A stretch of 64,000 nt of DNA from a virus, in IMG/VR virus record IMGVR_UViG_3300043411_001777, positions 142,090-206,089 of that record; one strand, written 5' to 3'. Position 1 is the stretch's first letter. Each line of letters starts with the position of its first letter. Under the pieces are notes generated by a model. The model was not told the origin of the DNA and did not search any database. It saw only the letters and a program-made list of their open reading frames with translations. A program made the translations under genes and the position numbers. Positions 38,553 through 47,821 of this stretch are shown in pieces.

Positions 38553-40883
38553 TTACTTTTCAACCGTGAAATACGCCGAGGAAGCAAAGACGGAAACGAG
38601 CCCGCCATCAGGAACCTCGAAAAAGGTCCCCTCCTTCTCCTCTTTCGAGAGCGCCAAGGCCGGATACTTCTGAGCCAATTCCTCAGCATTCATCACTGCT
38701 ACCCCATCCGGAACCAGCCCCGTTGCCCCAACCTGGAAAACAAGATCCCTAAACCCGGCGTAACAAGAATCGATCCAATTACCGATCTGGCGAAGCTCCT
38801 CATTAAGAGCGAGGACCCGATCGTCAGCGGACATAGCCTTTAGCGCCACGTATTCCTTGTCGAAAAAGGATGCGAATTCCTTATCCATGATGTCGTCCGC
38901 AGCATTAGGCTTGCCCTTCTTAGGAGGCCCCTTTTCTACCGAAACATCAGCATCCCAAATACCGTCCAACGTCGCCTTAACGGGCCCGCCACCCCGCTTC
39001 ATTACATAGCGAGCATCGAAGAAGGCATTACCCGACTTCATCTTGGATGCAGCCGTAAGCTCAACAGTACCCACCACAACCTCAAAAGAGGTACGGGCGT
39101 CCACCTCACCATTAGCGATCGCGTCCTCCAACTTAACGTAAGTATTAGTCGTCGGGAACGAAACGTAAAGGGAGGGGCTCAAGTAATGAGCCTTCAGCTC
39201 GGCAATCTGCTCCGCCGTGTATTCCGTGGACGAACCCTTCAAGGTCGCCTTCAAGAGCTTTTGACGAGCGGTCATCCTGAACAGCTCACGAACATCGTTA
39301 CCAGATGGGAGCTGGGCTGCCTTATCACCCACCACAGGGAATTCAGACAGCGCGATCTTTACGGGCGCGTTCGGGTCAAACCCATCCACAGGCACGAACC
39401 CAGCCTTCGCTAGACAGGCCCAGGCTCGCTTGTTAGACACCTTCACCATTAGGTGAGAAGCATTGACCGCACCATCACCCACAATCGTGTAGGCGCGGAA
39501 ATCCGACAGCTTTAGAGGGATGCCCGCAACCTCATGGATGGGCTTGCCGGTCTTCCGGTTCACCAGCTCAATCGCTTGAGCGATTGTGATGTTTGCCGTC
39601 GGGCTACTGCGGTTCACATCTACAGACGTGACCGACACCCACTCATCAGTCCCAACGGGCTCCGTTTTGAGCGTGGGCTCTTCCAAAGAACCGTCCTCTT
39701 TCCGGATACCCGCAACCCGCTTTAACCCACGACGCTTATAGATAGACTGCAAGTCGGGCAGGTTAATCCGGATGGAATCCTTGTTAGCTTCCAAGATATC
39801 CAGGAAGTCCAACACAGAGGACCCGCCGAACCCAGGAACCCCATAATTACACACCTCGTCGAGAACCGTGTTGAAGACACGGAACTCGCAAGCCTCAGCA
39901 AAGGCCGCCAAATCTGGGTTGGTCAACGCCCGATAATTGTCCAGGGTGAACTTCTTATTCCGAGTCGAACACAGGGCAAACTTAGCCTGATTGATCAGGC
40001 CTTCCGACAAGGAAGCCTTAATGAAGGCACATAGCGCCTTCATATCGATATCCTGAGCGTCGGAAGTTGTTCCCGTCACCTTATAGAAGCGCAGGATTCG
40101 AGCCCCTTCTGGGCTGGCACCCCTAACGGTCAGGGCATTACGGCTTCCAAGAATCTTCTTATCCGCATTTGACACATACACCACAAAATCGGCACCCTCA
40201 GTAGGGATTTCGATTGTGGGTACAGTCTTACCTGCCAACTGACTAAACCCAGCGTGCAAGCCCTCGTATACCTGCTTCGCATTTTTGGCCCGAATCGTCG
40301 ACCCACTCAGCTTGTTACTGATGCTCGCGAGGAACTGAAAATCACAGTAGTCACTGTAACCTATGGTATTGACGAATACTCCGGGGTGCTTTTGGAGAGC
40401 CTGGACGTATAGATCCACGTCCCTACGCTCTGTCGTAGGGGAATAGTCGTTAGCATAACCATCCGTGTGGAGAGAAATGCACGTCAGCTCACCCTCCCGA
40501 ACAAGAGATTCCGCAAGCTTTAGGCTCTGCGAGATACAGGTCATTGCCGTTGCACGAATGCTACGAAGTTCCTTTAGGAAGGAACTGCCCGCCTGCACAA
40601 TTTCGGCTACGGGAACACGGGAGAAATGAAGCTTGACGTCCCCATGAGACGAATAGGAAATGAGGGAGACTAGCATTTCCGGCGTGTGGAATTCTTCCAA
40701 CGTCAGGAGCTTTTCGATCATAACCTTTGCATCATCGATAGAGCCATACATCGAACCAGAACGGTCGATATCGATGATATGGTGGCCGGGTTGAGCCGTT
40801 GCCTGGAGCTGTGGGACAGGCGACTCCACCGCCTGCCAAAAAGAATGGATCTGCCCATCGTACTTCCGAAGTGTAAACTGCAT
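38553..40883 (-). CDS. von Willebrand factor A domain protein
   Basis: 776 residues. Residues about 30-235 form a vWA domain: IIDIDRSGSMYGS gives the metal-binding D-x-S-x-S (Asp40, Ser42, Ser44), ATAMTCIS supplies the conserved Thr and SLHTDGYAND the later Asp. The remainder has beta-rich and helical segments without a known enzyme motif. vWA proteins usually act in metal-dependent protein-protein assembly, often with AAA+ partners; no AAA+ partner is visible next to it. It is flanked by a zinc-ribbon gene and a neck-like gene. A virion or assembly role is inferred from context only. Confidence 0.85.
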   Translation of the reverse strand: MQFTLRKYDGQIHSFWQAVESPVPQLQATAQPGHHIIDIDRSGSMYGSIDDAKVMIEKLLTLEEFHTPEMLVSLISYSSHGDVKLHFSRVPVAEIVQAGSSFLKELRSIRATAMTCISQSLKLAESLVREGELTCISLHTDGYANDYSPTTERRDVDLYVQALQKHPGVFVNTIGYSDYCDFQFLASISNKLSGSTIRAKNAKQVYEGLHAGFSQLAGKTVPTIEIPTEGADFVVYVSNADKKILGSRNALTVRGASPEGARILRFYKVTGTTSDAQDIDMKALCAFIKASLSEGLINQAKFALCSTRNKKFTLDNYRALTNPDLAAFAEACEFRVFNTVLDEVCNYGVPGFGGSSVLDFLDILEANKDSIRINLPDLQSIYKRRGLKRVAGIRKEDGSLEEPTLKTEPVGTDEWVSVTSVDVNRSSPTANITIAQAIELVNRKTGKPIHEVAGIPLKLSDFRAYTIVGDGAVNASHLMVKVSNKRAWACLAKAGFVPVDGFDPNAPVKIALSEFPVVGDKAAQLPSGNDVRELFRMTARQKLLKATLKGSSTEYTAEQIAELKAHYLSPSLYVSFPTTNTYVKLEDAIANGEVDARTSFEVVVGTVELTAASKMKSGNAFFDARYVMKRGGGPVKATLDGIWDADVSVEKGPPKKGKPNAADDIMDKEFASFFDKEYVALKAMSADDRVLALNEELRQIGNWIDSCYAGFRDLVFQVGATGLVPDGVAVMNAEELAQKYPALALSKEEKEGTFFEVPDGGLVSVFASSAYFTVEK

Positions 40884-40904
40884 ATTGGTGCCTTGTAAGT
40901 TGAG

Positions 40905-40982
40905 TTATGTCCTTAAGTGGACTTTCAACTTTACCGGACACCCACCACAATCGCACTCAGAACGTTGGTTTTTCAGAGCCAC
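40905..40982 (-). CDS. Possible 25-residue cysteine-rich microprotein
   Basis: In the 100-base gap upstream of the vWA gene, a GTG at 40982 opens a 25-codon frame containing SECDCGGCPVKLKV. The C-x-C-x-x-C spacing is zinc-binding in character. The start lacks a well-spaced ribosome-binding site, so this could be chance. The same gap holds an imperfect AAGTTGA inverted repeat. Confidence 0.25.
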   Translation of the reverse strand: MALKNQRSECDCGGCPVKLKVHLRT

Positions 40983-40983
40983 C

Positions 40984-41877
40984 TCAAATGTAAGACCGCG
41001 GAGAAAGTACCCCACGACCCAATCTTGGGCCCATCGCGCTCGTTAATCCGATTCCAAACCGAGGTTGTGAGAGACCCTTAATGTACTTGACGGTCTCTTT
41101 CTTCGTCTCTTTAGCTGATTCCATTCGGCCGTTTGCCAGCTCAGCCAAAGATTGGAATTTGTCTGCCTTAGAGATGTCAAGGCTAACCCCTCCAATACTG
41201 TACGAAAATTCGTCCTGGACCCAATTTACAGCCAAAGCAAACATGGCCCAATGAACAGCGCTCCAAAAGACGGGTGTACGCCACGCAGCTTGCTGTTGAA
41301 CCAATTGGTCAAGTCCGGGGATAAAAGTCCTCGGAGCCTCCATATTCCACCAATCTAAGCCCATCCGCAGGTACAGCTCTAACTCGTAATCCTCCCAGAC
41401 ACGACCGAAAATGCGGTTGTAGCTGCCGATCCTAGCCTCGTGCTCGGGAGGTCTGAAATGATAAAACTGATCAGGCGCCTGGTCCCGAATTAGGATCCTC
41501 AAATCCCTTATAAGTTGAGTAGTTGCAGCGCTATAGCCAACCGTGGATAGCTGCCCCTCTCCAACAACGGTGAATTCCTGAGCCACCAATTGAACCGTGG
41601 ACCCGGCATTCTGTTTGAACGTCCACTTAATCCGATATGTCCCTGATTGGGCGGTAGAAGGCACATGGAAATGCGCGTAGTATTCTCCAACGATTGGATT
41701 TTCCGGAGTCCGAGTTGCGGACCCAATCAACACTTCTGCCTCAGGGGGCCCTACATCCACGAGATAGATCGCATAGGTTATCTCATAAGCGTTTGTGGGG
41801 TTGTCATCGGAATCCTCCAAAAAGATGGTGAGGTCTCCGCGTTCCGTGGTGTCTCCTGGTTCAAACGAGCTGGCCAT
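40984..41877 (-). CDS. Neck-type protein with Ig-like N-terminal domain
   Basis: 297 residues from ATG at 41877 with GGGGGAAGA directly upstream; a longer ORF start is not supported. Residues 1-110 look like an Ig-like beta sandwich (GDLTIFLED, then EYYAHFHVP and GTYRIKWTF), and the rest is helical with many aromatic residues (DWWNMEAP, FWSAVHWAMFALAVNW). This two-part layout is common in head-tail connector or tail-associated proteins. A hairpin separates it from the decoration-like genes. Specific role unknown. Confidence 0.5.
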   Translation of the reverse strand: MASSFEPGDTTERGDLTIFLEDSDDNPTNAYEITYAIYLVDVGPPEAEVLIGSATRTPENPIVGEYYAHFHVPSTAQSGTYRIKWTFKQNAGSTVQLVAQEFTVVGEGQLSTVGYSAATTQLIRDLRILIRDQAPDQFYHFRPPEHEARIGSYNRIFGRVWEDYELELYLRMGLDWWNMEAPRTFIPGLDQLVQQQAAWRTPVFWSAVHWAMFALAVNWVQDEFSYSIGGVSLDISKADKFQSLAELANGRMESAKETKKETVKYIKGLSQPRFGIGLTSAMGPRLGRGVLSPRSYI

Positions 41878-41891
41878 TCTTCCCCCTAAAC

Positions 41892-41928
41892 GGAAAAGGC
41901 TTTGTTGGTTCAAAACAAAGCCTTTTCC
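41892..41928 (-). terminator. Hairpin terminator after the decoration-like genes
   Basis: GGAAAAGGCTTTGTT and its exact complement form a 15-base stem around a seven-base loop. Because the stem ends in A-rich and T-rich stretches it could function in either direction. It sits between the 299-residue paralog and the neck-type gene and probably separates their expression. Confidence 0.7.
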
Positions 41929-41952
41929 AGCAATTCCTTATGTCAGTCGGTC

Positions 41953-42852
41953 TTAGATTTCGTTACCGAGATAATCGTATACTACCAGCACTTCATGGGC
42001 TCCCGTAGCTGGGAGCGCATTACCTGCCAAGTCCGTAGCACGGGGCCGTAGGGAGGTAACCTCACCAGCCGCATATGCGAAATTCGGATTCTTGAAGGTC
42101 ATGGACCCCTTCATCACAGAAAGATCCCCAACCGCAGCCGACGCATTCAACGAGGTGTTGCGGTAAAAGCGGGGAATGTTTCGGAACCCGGACTCATCCA
42201 CCGCTATGAAGCGGCCTGCTTCATAGTAGGTTGAAGTTGCGTTATCGACGGCCGTAGCCCGTTCCGCAGCCGTACGGAACGTCCCACCGTTTGTTGCAAT
42301 GATGGTGTTCTTGGCGACGATATAAACTTCACCAGAAAGGATGCGTAGGATTTCTTCTACGGTCCCAAAAGAGTCTCCCTCAGCAAGGCCGGAAGAAGCT
42401 ACAACACCAGCGAGCGCGGCATCGATAGCAGCTTCAGTTAGCGGGGTTCCCGCCTCAACAAGCGCAAGGATAGCTTCCGCCATATCCAGAGCTTGTGCTG
42501 GGGTGCATACAGCACCCGCTGCGCCAGCGTCAATACGCTCCCGTAGGTACGCGACCAACCCGTAATCAGCACGGGTCGTGACGTCACTGTCCGCACCGCC
42601 ACCATCAGTATCAGCATCCGCCAATACGACTAGCGTCCGGGTCATCCGGCTTCCCGAAACATAGGCCACCCCAGTGCTATCGAGCACCGTAGCACCAAGT
42701 TGGTCAGCGCCTTGTGGCAGGTATCCGGACTGACCGACGGGGTCGATCGAAGAATTACGCTGTGAGGTGTTGGGCTGAAGATCCTTCAAATGGATATTCA
42801 TTCCCACCACATCATTCCGGCGTGGAACAATGTAGGCCCGTAGAACTGACAT
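41953..42852 (-). CDS. Decoration-like structural protein, paralog A
   Basis: 299 residues, one of three adjacent paralogs. The shared signatures are an N-terminal LKDLQPNTSQRNSSIDP motif and a mid-protein EEILRILSGEVYIV helix-turn. The rest is beta-rich with no enzyme motif. A strong GGAGG precedes the ATG, and the gene begins at the stop of paralog B (TAATG). Tandem expansion and high-expression ribosome-binding sites suit abundant surface or decoration subunits, but a tail-fibre role is not excluded. Confidence 0.6.
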   Translation of the reverse strand: MSVLRAYIVPRRNDVVGMNIHLKDLQPNTSQRNSSIDPVGQSGYLPQGADQLGATVLDSTGVAYVSGSRMTRTLVVLADADTDGGGADSDVTTRADYGLVAYLRERIDAGAAGAVCTPAQALDMAEAILALVEAGTPLTEAAIDAALAGVVASSGLAEGDSFGTVEEILRILSGEVYIVAKNTIIATNGGTFRTAAERATAVDNATSTYYEAGRFIAVDESGFRNIPRFYRNTSLNASAAVGDLSVMKGSMTFKNPNFAYAAGEVTSLRPRATDLAGNALPATGAHEVLVVYDYLGNEI

Positions 42853-43745
42853 TAGACACCTCCAATGACATTGCCGTCATCATCGTAAACAACAACACCG
42901 CGCGCAATTCCTGTAGCAGGGATATGCCCTCCCCCAATATCAAGAGCGGTTCCAGCAGCACCATAGGTGAAACCTTCATTGATCCAGGCGAAGCCATCAT
43001 CAACAAGGTGGCTTAGCTGCCCCTCTGCAACGGACATATGCAGCTCACCACAATCGATAATCGTCCGCAACTTACGGAAAGTAACATCCTGGGTTCCGGA
43101 CTGTGTTGCCGCAGGAATGCTGACAATGCTAGTCTTATTGTACTTGAACCCGCCAGCAATGGACTTAGTCAAGTTCGGCGCTGTTACGAAAAAGCCGACG
43201 GGTGTATGAGTTGCGCCAGTGCCGGGGAAGGCCCCGCCAGCCCCGGAAACTGCCGAACTTGCAGGAAGCTTGTACACTTCACCACGAAGAATTCGCAGAA
43301 CGCCAGCAACCGAACCCGTGGACTCGGAGTTAGCCACCGTGCCGTCAAGGTCCGAGTTGGAGACACCCGCAAACGCATTGATTGCGGTGTTGATGTCGCT
43401 AAGCGTGAGGGGGTTGCCCGCAGCAACCTCATCCAAGATGAGGGCGGCAATTCCATTTGCCATAGTCGCGGTTAGCGTATCATTTGCACCGGCCCCGACC
43501 ATCTCGACATTATCGATCAAGTAAGCGGCGAGGCCGTAGTAGTCCGCATTGGTCTCCAATGCGCCACCACCGGCATCTGTAGTCGCTACTGTGTCATTCT
43601 GAACATAGTGCGACAGATACCCTGTCTGAGGGACAGGAGAGTATGCTGGAATACACTGACTGGAGTTAGGCACCAGATCAGTAATTTGGAGGTCATTTGC
43701 ATCCAAATCATTTCTAGCAAGGACGATATAGGCAAGATCCGCCAT
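42852..43745 (-). CDS. Decoration-like structural protein, paralog B
   Basis: 297 residues. It shares with its neighbours ITDLVPNSSQ near the start and VLRILRGEVYKL in the middle. AAGGAGAA precedes the ATG, giving a strong initiation site. The C-terminal 100 residues end with a beta strand pattern (GVVVYDDDGNVIGG) closely resembling the ends of paralog A (VLVVYDYLGNEI) and paralog C (RLVTVYADDGTLIA). The three genes therefore came from tandem duplication. Confidence 0.6.
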   Translation of the reverse strand: MADLAYIVLARNDLDANDLQITDLVPNSSQCIPAYSPVPQTGYLSHYVQNDTVATTDAGGGALETNADYYGLAAYLIDNVEMVGAGANDTLTATMANGIAALILDEVAAGNPLTLSDINTAINAFAGVSNSDLDGTVANSESTGSVAGVLRILRGEVYKLPASSAVSGAGGAFPGTGATHTPVGFFVTAPNLTKSIAGGFKYNKTSIVSIPAATQSGTQDVTFRKLRTIIDCGELHMSVAEGQLSHLVDDGFAWINEGFTYGAAGTALDIGGGHIPATGIARGVVVYDDDGNVIGGV

Positions 43746-43756
43746 GGAAATTCTCC

Positions 43757-44935
43757 TTATGCGATGAGGGTGCCGTCATCCGCATAGACGGTGACAAGCC
43801 GTTGGCTGGCCAAATTGACACCAGAAACAGTCAAAGCCTTCTGATACTGGCTAGGAATGAAATTCTGTACGTCACTATCGGGGAAGAGGGTCACGCCCGC
43901 AGTGAACCGTGCTAGATACCCAGCGCTCAGGCTCATTTGAAATGAAGTGCCATCCACAGTGCCGCGGATCGGCTTGCGCTCAACGGACTCGGTATCACCA
44001 GTAGCGAGCAACGGCCGAATCTCACCCTGAACCATCTGGCTGTCCCAAACAGTGCGGGTACGGGTAAAGGAACCCTGAACCACCGTGTTAAAAATGGTTA
44101 GAGGAAGGTCGGCCGCAACCAAAACTTGGCTGCCCTTGGGGAGGAAGTATTCCCGACCTGCAAGGATCGAAAGGATGTCTGCAACCGTTGCTGTAGATCC
44201 ACCACCAGTTAGACTGGTCCCGGCCACCACCGCTGCAAGAACAGTGTTGATATTCGAGGCCGCGAGGGCCTGGCCCGCGTCTACACGCGCAATCAGAGCC
44301 GCAGCAGCTTCGGCAAGGTCCGCAGCAGACCAGGCCATTGTTGCCTTTGTCAGGACTGCACTAGAAACCGCCAAACGGGTTCCGTTGGACGAAACCACCG
44401 TACCCTCTGTGAGGTACGTATTGTCCGAGCCACCCGCCGTGAGGGTAACCACCGCCAGGGTACCACCACCGTTAGTTGCAGTAATAGTCCGACCACCGCC
44501 AAGGGCCGCTGTGATTAGTGCCTGAGTTGCAGCGTGCTGCACCGCAGCAACAAAAGAGGTTGCGTCCTGGATGTCTGTCCCGTTCTGAGCAAACACCTGA
44601 TTTGGTAGGTCAGCCGCACCAGCCGCAGTGATTTCAACCCCGGCAATTGTTACCGTATCAGCAACGGATACGTTGGCGAGGGTGACCGTTGCAGTAGGAG
44701 CAACCGTTCCAGCGGGAACAACATTGTCTAGCAAATACGCCTGTAGGCCTCGCGCGTCAGCGACCGTCTTACCCGTTGTGGCACTGTAGCGGACGTTGTT
44801 GTTCTGAGCGCGGTTTACATACCGGTTCTGTGGGGGTGGATCAATAGACCCATTCCGCTGGGAAGCATTGGGGAGCAAGTCCCACAAATGGACAATTCCG
44901 TCGGGAAGATCATGTGCTAGACAAATGTATGGCAT
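43757..44935 (-). CDS. Decoration-like structural protein, paralog C, with inserted module
   Basis: 392 residues. It shares LWDLLPNASQRNGSIDPP and ADILSILAGREYFL with paralogs A and B but is about 95 residues longer because it carries the portable beta-module at residues about 80-170, beginning ANVSVADTVTIAGVEITAAG. TAGGAGTGG precedes the ATG. Removing the module would leave a protein of about 300 residues, the size of A and B, which shows that the module is an insertion. Confidence 0.65.
   Translation of the reverse strand: MPYICLAHDLPDGIVHLWDLLPNASQRNGSIDPPPQNRYVNRAQNNNVRYSATTGKTVADARGLQAYLLDNVVPAGTVAPTATVTLANVSVADTVTIAGVEITAAGAADLPNQVFAQNGTDIQDATSFVAAVQHAATQALITAALGGGRTITATNGGGTLAVVTLTAGGSDNTYLTEGTVVSSNGTRLAVSSAVLTKATMAWSAADLAEAAAALIARVDAGQALAASNINTVLAAVVAGTSLTGGGSTATVADILSILAGREYFLPKGSQVLVAADLPLTIFNTVVQGSFTRTRTVWDSQMVQGEIRPLLATGDTESVERKPIRGTVDGTSFQMSLSAGYLARFTAGVTLFPDSDVQNFIPSQYQKALTVSGVNLASQRLVTVYADDGTLIA
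44430..44700 (-). repeat. Portable beta-module, paralog C copy
   Basis: Encodes the segment starting ANVSVADTVTIAG and running through GTDIQDATSFVAAVQHAATQ to TNGGGTLAVVTLTAG. Closest relatives in the window are the sheath copy at 23791-24045 and the copy at 45565-45815. Boundaries are approximate. Confidence 0.8.
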
Positions 44936-44995
44936 ATTCCACTCCTATCAGCTCTCTAACCTAAGAGAAAGCTATAAACCGAAAAGCGCAGGTTT

Positions 44996-46147
44996 TTACT
45001 GCGAAGTCGAAGAATCGAGATTCGCCTGTACCGAAAATGACATTGGGGAAGCCCCCGCCGCAGCCAACACGATTTCCTTGAACCTCCCAAGAATTTCGAC
45101 GGTCTCACCTTGACCAATAGAGTACATGGGCAAACCCAACCCTAAGGAATACAAAAGGGTGCCAGACGTTTCGTTGTTCCGGATAAAGCCTTCTCGGCTT
45201 CCTCGTGGAAGAACAATATGAAGCGGGGGTGGGGTAGCAGAGGTCAAATCATACGCCGGGTAATTTCCTGAAGAACATCCCGTATTGGCGGGAGCCGTTC
45301 CGCCAAACGTATACGACGCCTCCGGCATCGTGAAAAAGTGCGCTGGAGGAACTACGTGAACCGGGCCCCAAATCGGGACACCTGTATTGACAGTGCCACC
45401 AACCGTTCTGGGAGACGTTAACACTTCCTGGAGACGGTAAAAGGCCATCTGGTCGTCGAACGGGACGTTACGGACAAAATCCAAGGTTCCACTAGAAACC
45501 GCTAACCGAACTCCGTTAGAGCTGACCACAGTTACGGCGTCGTAAGCCGCAGCCGTTGACCCTGCATAGAGAGTCACAACAGCCCCATCAGCAACAGCAG
45601 TAACGACCAAACCGCCGCCAATAGCCGCAGTGATTAACGCCTGACTTGCGGCGTGGTTAATAGCAGCAGCAAGGGATGTGGCATCTGCCGTATCCGTACC
45701 CCCCTGTGAGAAAATCTGATTCGGTAAGTCAGCAACACCCGCGGCTACAAAGTCAACCCCCTGAATGGTTACCGTGTCAGCGACGTTAACCGAAGCCAAC
45801 GTTACACTAGCTTTTGCCACAGAGCTGTTGTTTCCAATGAAATCTTCTACGTTGAACAGTGCCCGTGCTAAGCCCTTATTTCCCTCTCCGTATAGACCAA
45901 GCTTACGGTTGATGAAAGTCCTGCTCCGATAGTAACCGGACTTCGCCACCTGAAAAAGCTTAGTCGGGGTTCCAGTGCCCACTCCCGAAGTGATGAAATT
46001 GCCGTAGGCTTGATTGCAAGAATTAGCCACATACACATTCCAAGCCCTAACATTGGCTGGCTGTGCCTTGATGGTAATATCCAACCAATTGTTTTTACGG
46101 TCAATTAGACTGAACCCTTTCCCTATCGGCCCCCAATTATCATTCAT
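44996..46147 (-). CDS. Structural protein carrying the portable beta-module
   Basis: 383 residues. Residues about 112-195 are the shared module (SVNVADTVTIQGVDFVAAG, then DATSLAAAINHAASQ). N-terminal residues have an aromatic beta pattern and the C-terminus a Gly/Pro-rich barrel-like pattern (IVLPRGSREGFIRNN, TLLYSLGLGLPMYSIGQG). After the module it shares SSNGVRLAVSSGTL with paralog C. It overlaps the zinc-ribbon gene as ATGA. A virion surface role is inferred. Confidence 0.6.
   Translation of the reverse strand: MNDNWGPIGKGFSLIDRKNNWLDITIKAQPANVRAWNVYVANSCNQAYGNFITSGVGTGTPTKLFQVAKSGYYRSRTFINRKLGLYGEGNKGLARALFNVEDFIGNNSSVAKASVTLASVNVADTVTIQGVDFVAAGVADLPNQIFSQGGTDTADATSLAAAINHAASQALITAAIGGGLVVTAVADGAVVTLYAGSTAAAYDAVTVVSSNGVRLAVSSGTLDFVRNVPFDDQMAFYRLQEVLTSPRTVGGTVNTGVPIWGPVHVVPPAHFFTMPEASYTFGGTAPANTGCSSGNYPAYDLTSATPPPLHIVLPRGSREGFIRNNETSGTLLYSLGLGLPMYSIGQGETVEILGRFKEIVLAAAGASPMSFSVQANLDSSTSQ
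45565..45815 (-). repeat. Portable beta-module, third copy
   Basis: Encodes ASVNVADTVTIQGVDFVAAG through ATSLAAAINHAASQALITA to TLYAG. It is slightly more diverged than the sheath and paralog C copies. Boundaries are approximate. Confidence 0.75.
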
Positions 46148-46515
46148 TTGGCACTCTCTTTCGCAACAAAGCGATCATAGCTGCTAGTGTCTTTCCCCTT
46201 GGAAGCAGCGAGAGACTTAGCCTCTCGCCAAGAATCCACACGCTCCCCGTCAACGTTAGGGGCAAGAGAAACTTGCCCCCCATACCGTTCTTTCTGGCGG
46301 GTTTCCAGAACCCTATTCTTTTCTTCCATTTGCCGTTTGATAGTCAAATTCTTGCCGAACCAACCATCCCCCCTCAAGACAAAGGCTACTTCTGTCGCTA
46401 TTTTCGGAGACTCCGAAGAACAGCTAGGGCAGAATTGGGCCTCATCTCTCTTGGAAATAGGCAAGGTACGGGAGAATTTCTCTCCACACGGACATGCATA
46501 ATCAAAAGCCGGCAT
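46144..46515 (-). CDS. FmdB-like zinc-ribbon protein, second copy
   Basis: 123 residues, with MPAFDYACPCGEKFSRTLPI followed by CPSC about 15 residues later. It has the same N-terminal ribbon layout as the protein at 26443-26865 and a charged helical C-terminus. It overlaps the SWIM gene by 14 bases and the next gene by four. Presence of two copies in separate morphogenesis operons suggests that the family has a useful virion or assembly role here. Confidence 0.7.
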   Translation of the reverse strand: MPAFDYACPCGEKFSRTLPISKRDEAQFCPSCSSESPKIATEVAFVLRGDGWFGKNLTIKRQMEEKNRVLETRQKERYGGQVSLAPNVDGERVDSWREAKSLAASKGKDTSSYDRFVAKESAK

Positions 46516-47821
46516 ATTTCCTCATGTAAGCAGCCGCAACCTTATTCACGGAGCGGATTTTACTGTACCGGTCAATTAGGACGTTAAGAGCTGCCACCGT
46601 ATGCTTACAGGCACCGTTTCTATGCTCCGGATCTCGGATAATCGGAAAAGACGCCGTACCCTGCAACGGGCCGTACTGATAATCCTCCGTTGTCCCCCAA
46701 TGCTCAGGACCCTGCCACCGCCAAAAGGGGCATGAACAACTGAGATCCACCTCAGCATCCTGAATTTGGGCAATCTTGTTCGGCATCTTAACCCGAACTC
46801 GATAGTTGTCACCTTTGGAGCCCGTGACATTAAACAGCCAAACGCCGTTTTTACGATCTACGCGAGCAACTCTCACCCCAAGCTTAGAAGCCTTGTCAAG
46901 GATTGCCTTTTGGCAATTGGACAGTACGGAACCTACCGAGCTAGCAAACCGAAACTTAACCTCAGGAACCTTCCCCGGGACCGCCTTAAAGGCTTGAGTA
47001 CGAAGGGCACGCCATTCTGGAACGGTGAGGGGGTAGCCATTCTCAGAGAACCAATCTGCCACCTTAGCATCCCCAACCGACCCATCGCGATACCTCTTCC
47101 AAAGCGGGCTCCGGATGAGGGCTGTAAACAAGTCCGCTAATTGGCGAGGCAGGCTGCTTAGCCAATTAGAGCGGCGATCTTTCCAGCGTTCGATATGAAT
47201 CATTGGGAATTCCCTATTTTGGTACATGGGATCCGCAACCCCATCATCGCCCCCGTATGGGGTTGCACGGTCGATTTTCTCCAGCCCCTTCTGAACTACT
47301 CGATAGAACAACTCCGCCTGCTTACGCCGATCGTCCTTGGAGCGCTCTTTATTGGTGGAGTACCCCCCCGCTGGGAGCCGGTCAAACTTCTCTGGGCGGT
47401 CCCTTCGCAATTGCTGGTCCCTCTTAAAGGTGCCTCGGTTTTTTTTGCGGTCATACCATTTGTCAGACCGACGCTTGACCTTGTTCTTGTTCTTCCGGTA
47501 ATTCTTCTCGTGGTATCTCTTAGCCGGCCCGCGCTGTTCCCGCTGCCTATCCCCATAGGACGGGATTCTAGGCTTATCCGCAGTAGCCTCTACCGACTTA
47601 TGTGTGGGAGGGCTCCACCTATTATTAGGGGCGTCTGTAGGTCGGGGCATTCGAGACGCTGGGTCCGATGGATCGTTAAAGCGAACCCGACCCCCCCATA
47701 GTTGGGGCTGGACATCCGGAGTTTCCCCACCGGGCTTAGGGCTGTTCAGGTCCTTATCTGCCTGATTTAGGGTATCCGGATCCGATTGATACGACACCCA
47801 TCCTGGTTGGTTAGTAATCAT
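46502..47821 (-). CDS. SWIM zinc-finger protein
   Basis: 439 residues. The C-terminal part has DLSCSCPFWRWQG and, about 35 residues on, GACKHTVAALN, giving the C-x-C...C-x-H pattern of a SWIM zinc domain, which binds nucleic acid or protein. The first 180 residues are extremely basic and disordered (KNYRKNKNKVKRRSDKWYDR). Such proteins occur in phage structural clusters. It could bind packaged DNA or act in head assembly; no further claim is possible. It overlaps its neighbours by short ATG overlaps. Confidence 0.7.
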   Translation of the reverse strand: MITNQPGWVSYQSDPDTLNQADKDLNSPKPGGETPDVQPQLWGGRVRFNDPSDPASRMPRPTDAPNNRWSPPTHKSVEATADKPRIPSYGDRQREQRGPAKRYHEKNYRKNKNKVKRRSDKWYDRKKNRGTFKRDQQLRRDRPEKFDRLPAGGYSTNKERSKDDRRKQAELFYRVVQKGLEKIDRATPYGGDDGVADPMYQNREFPMIHIERWKDRRSNWLSSLPRQLADLFTALIRSPLWKRYRDGSVGDAKVADWFSENGYPLTVPEWRALRTQAFKAVPGKVPEVKFRFASSVGSVLSNCQKAILDKASKLGVRVARVDRKNGVWLFNVTGSKGDNYRVRVKMPNKIAQIQDAEVDLSCSCPFWRWQGPEHWGTTEDYQYGPLQGTASFPIIRDPEHRNGACKHTVAALNVLIDRYSKIRSVNKVAAAYMRKYAGF

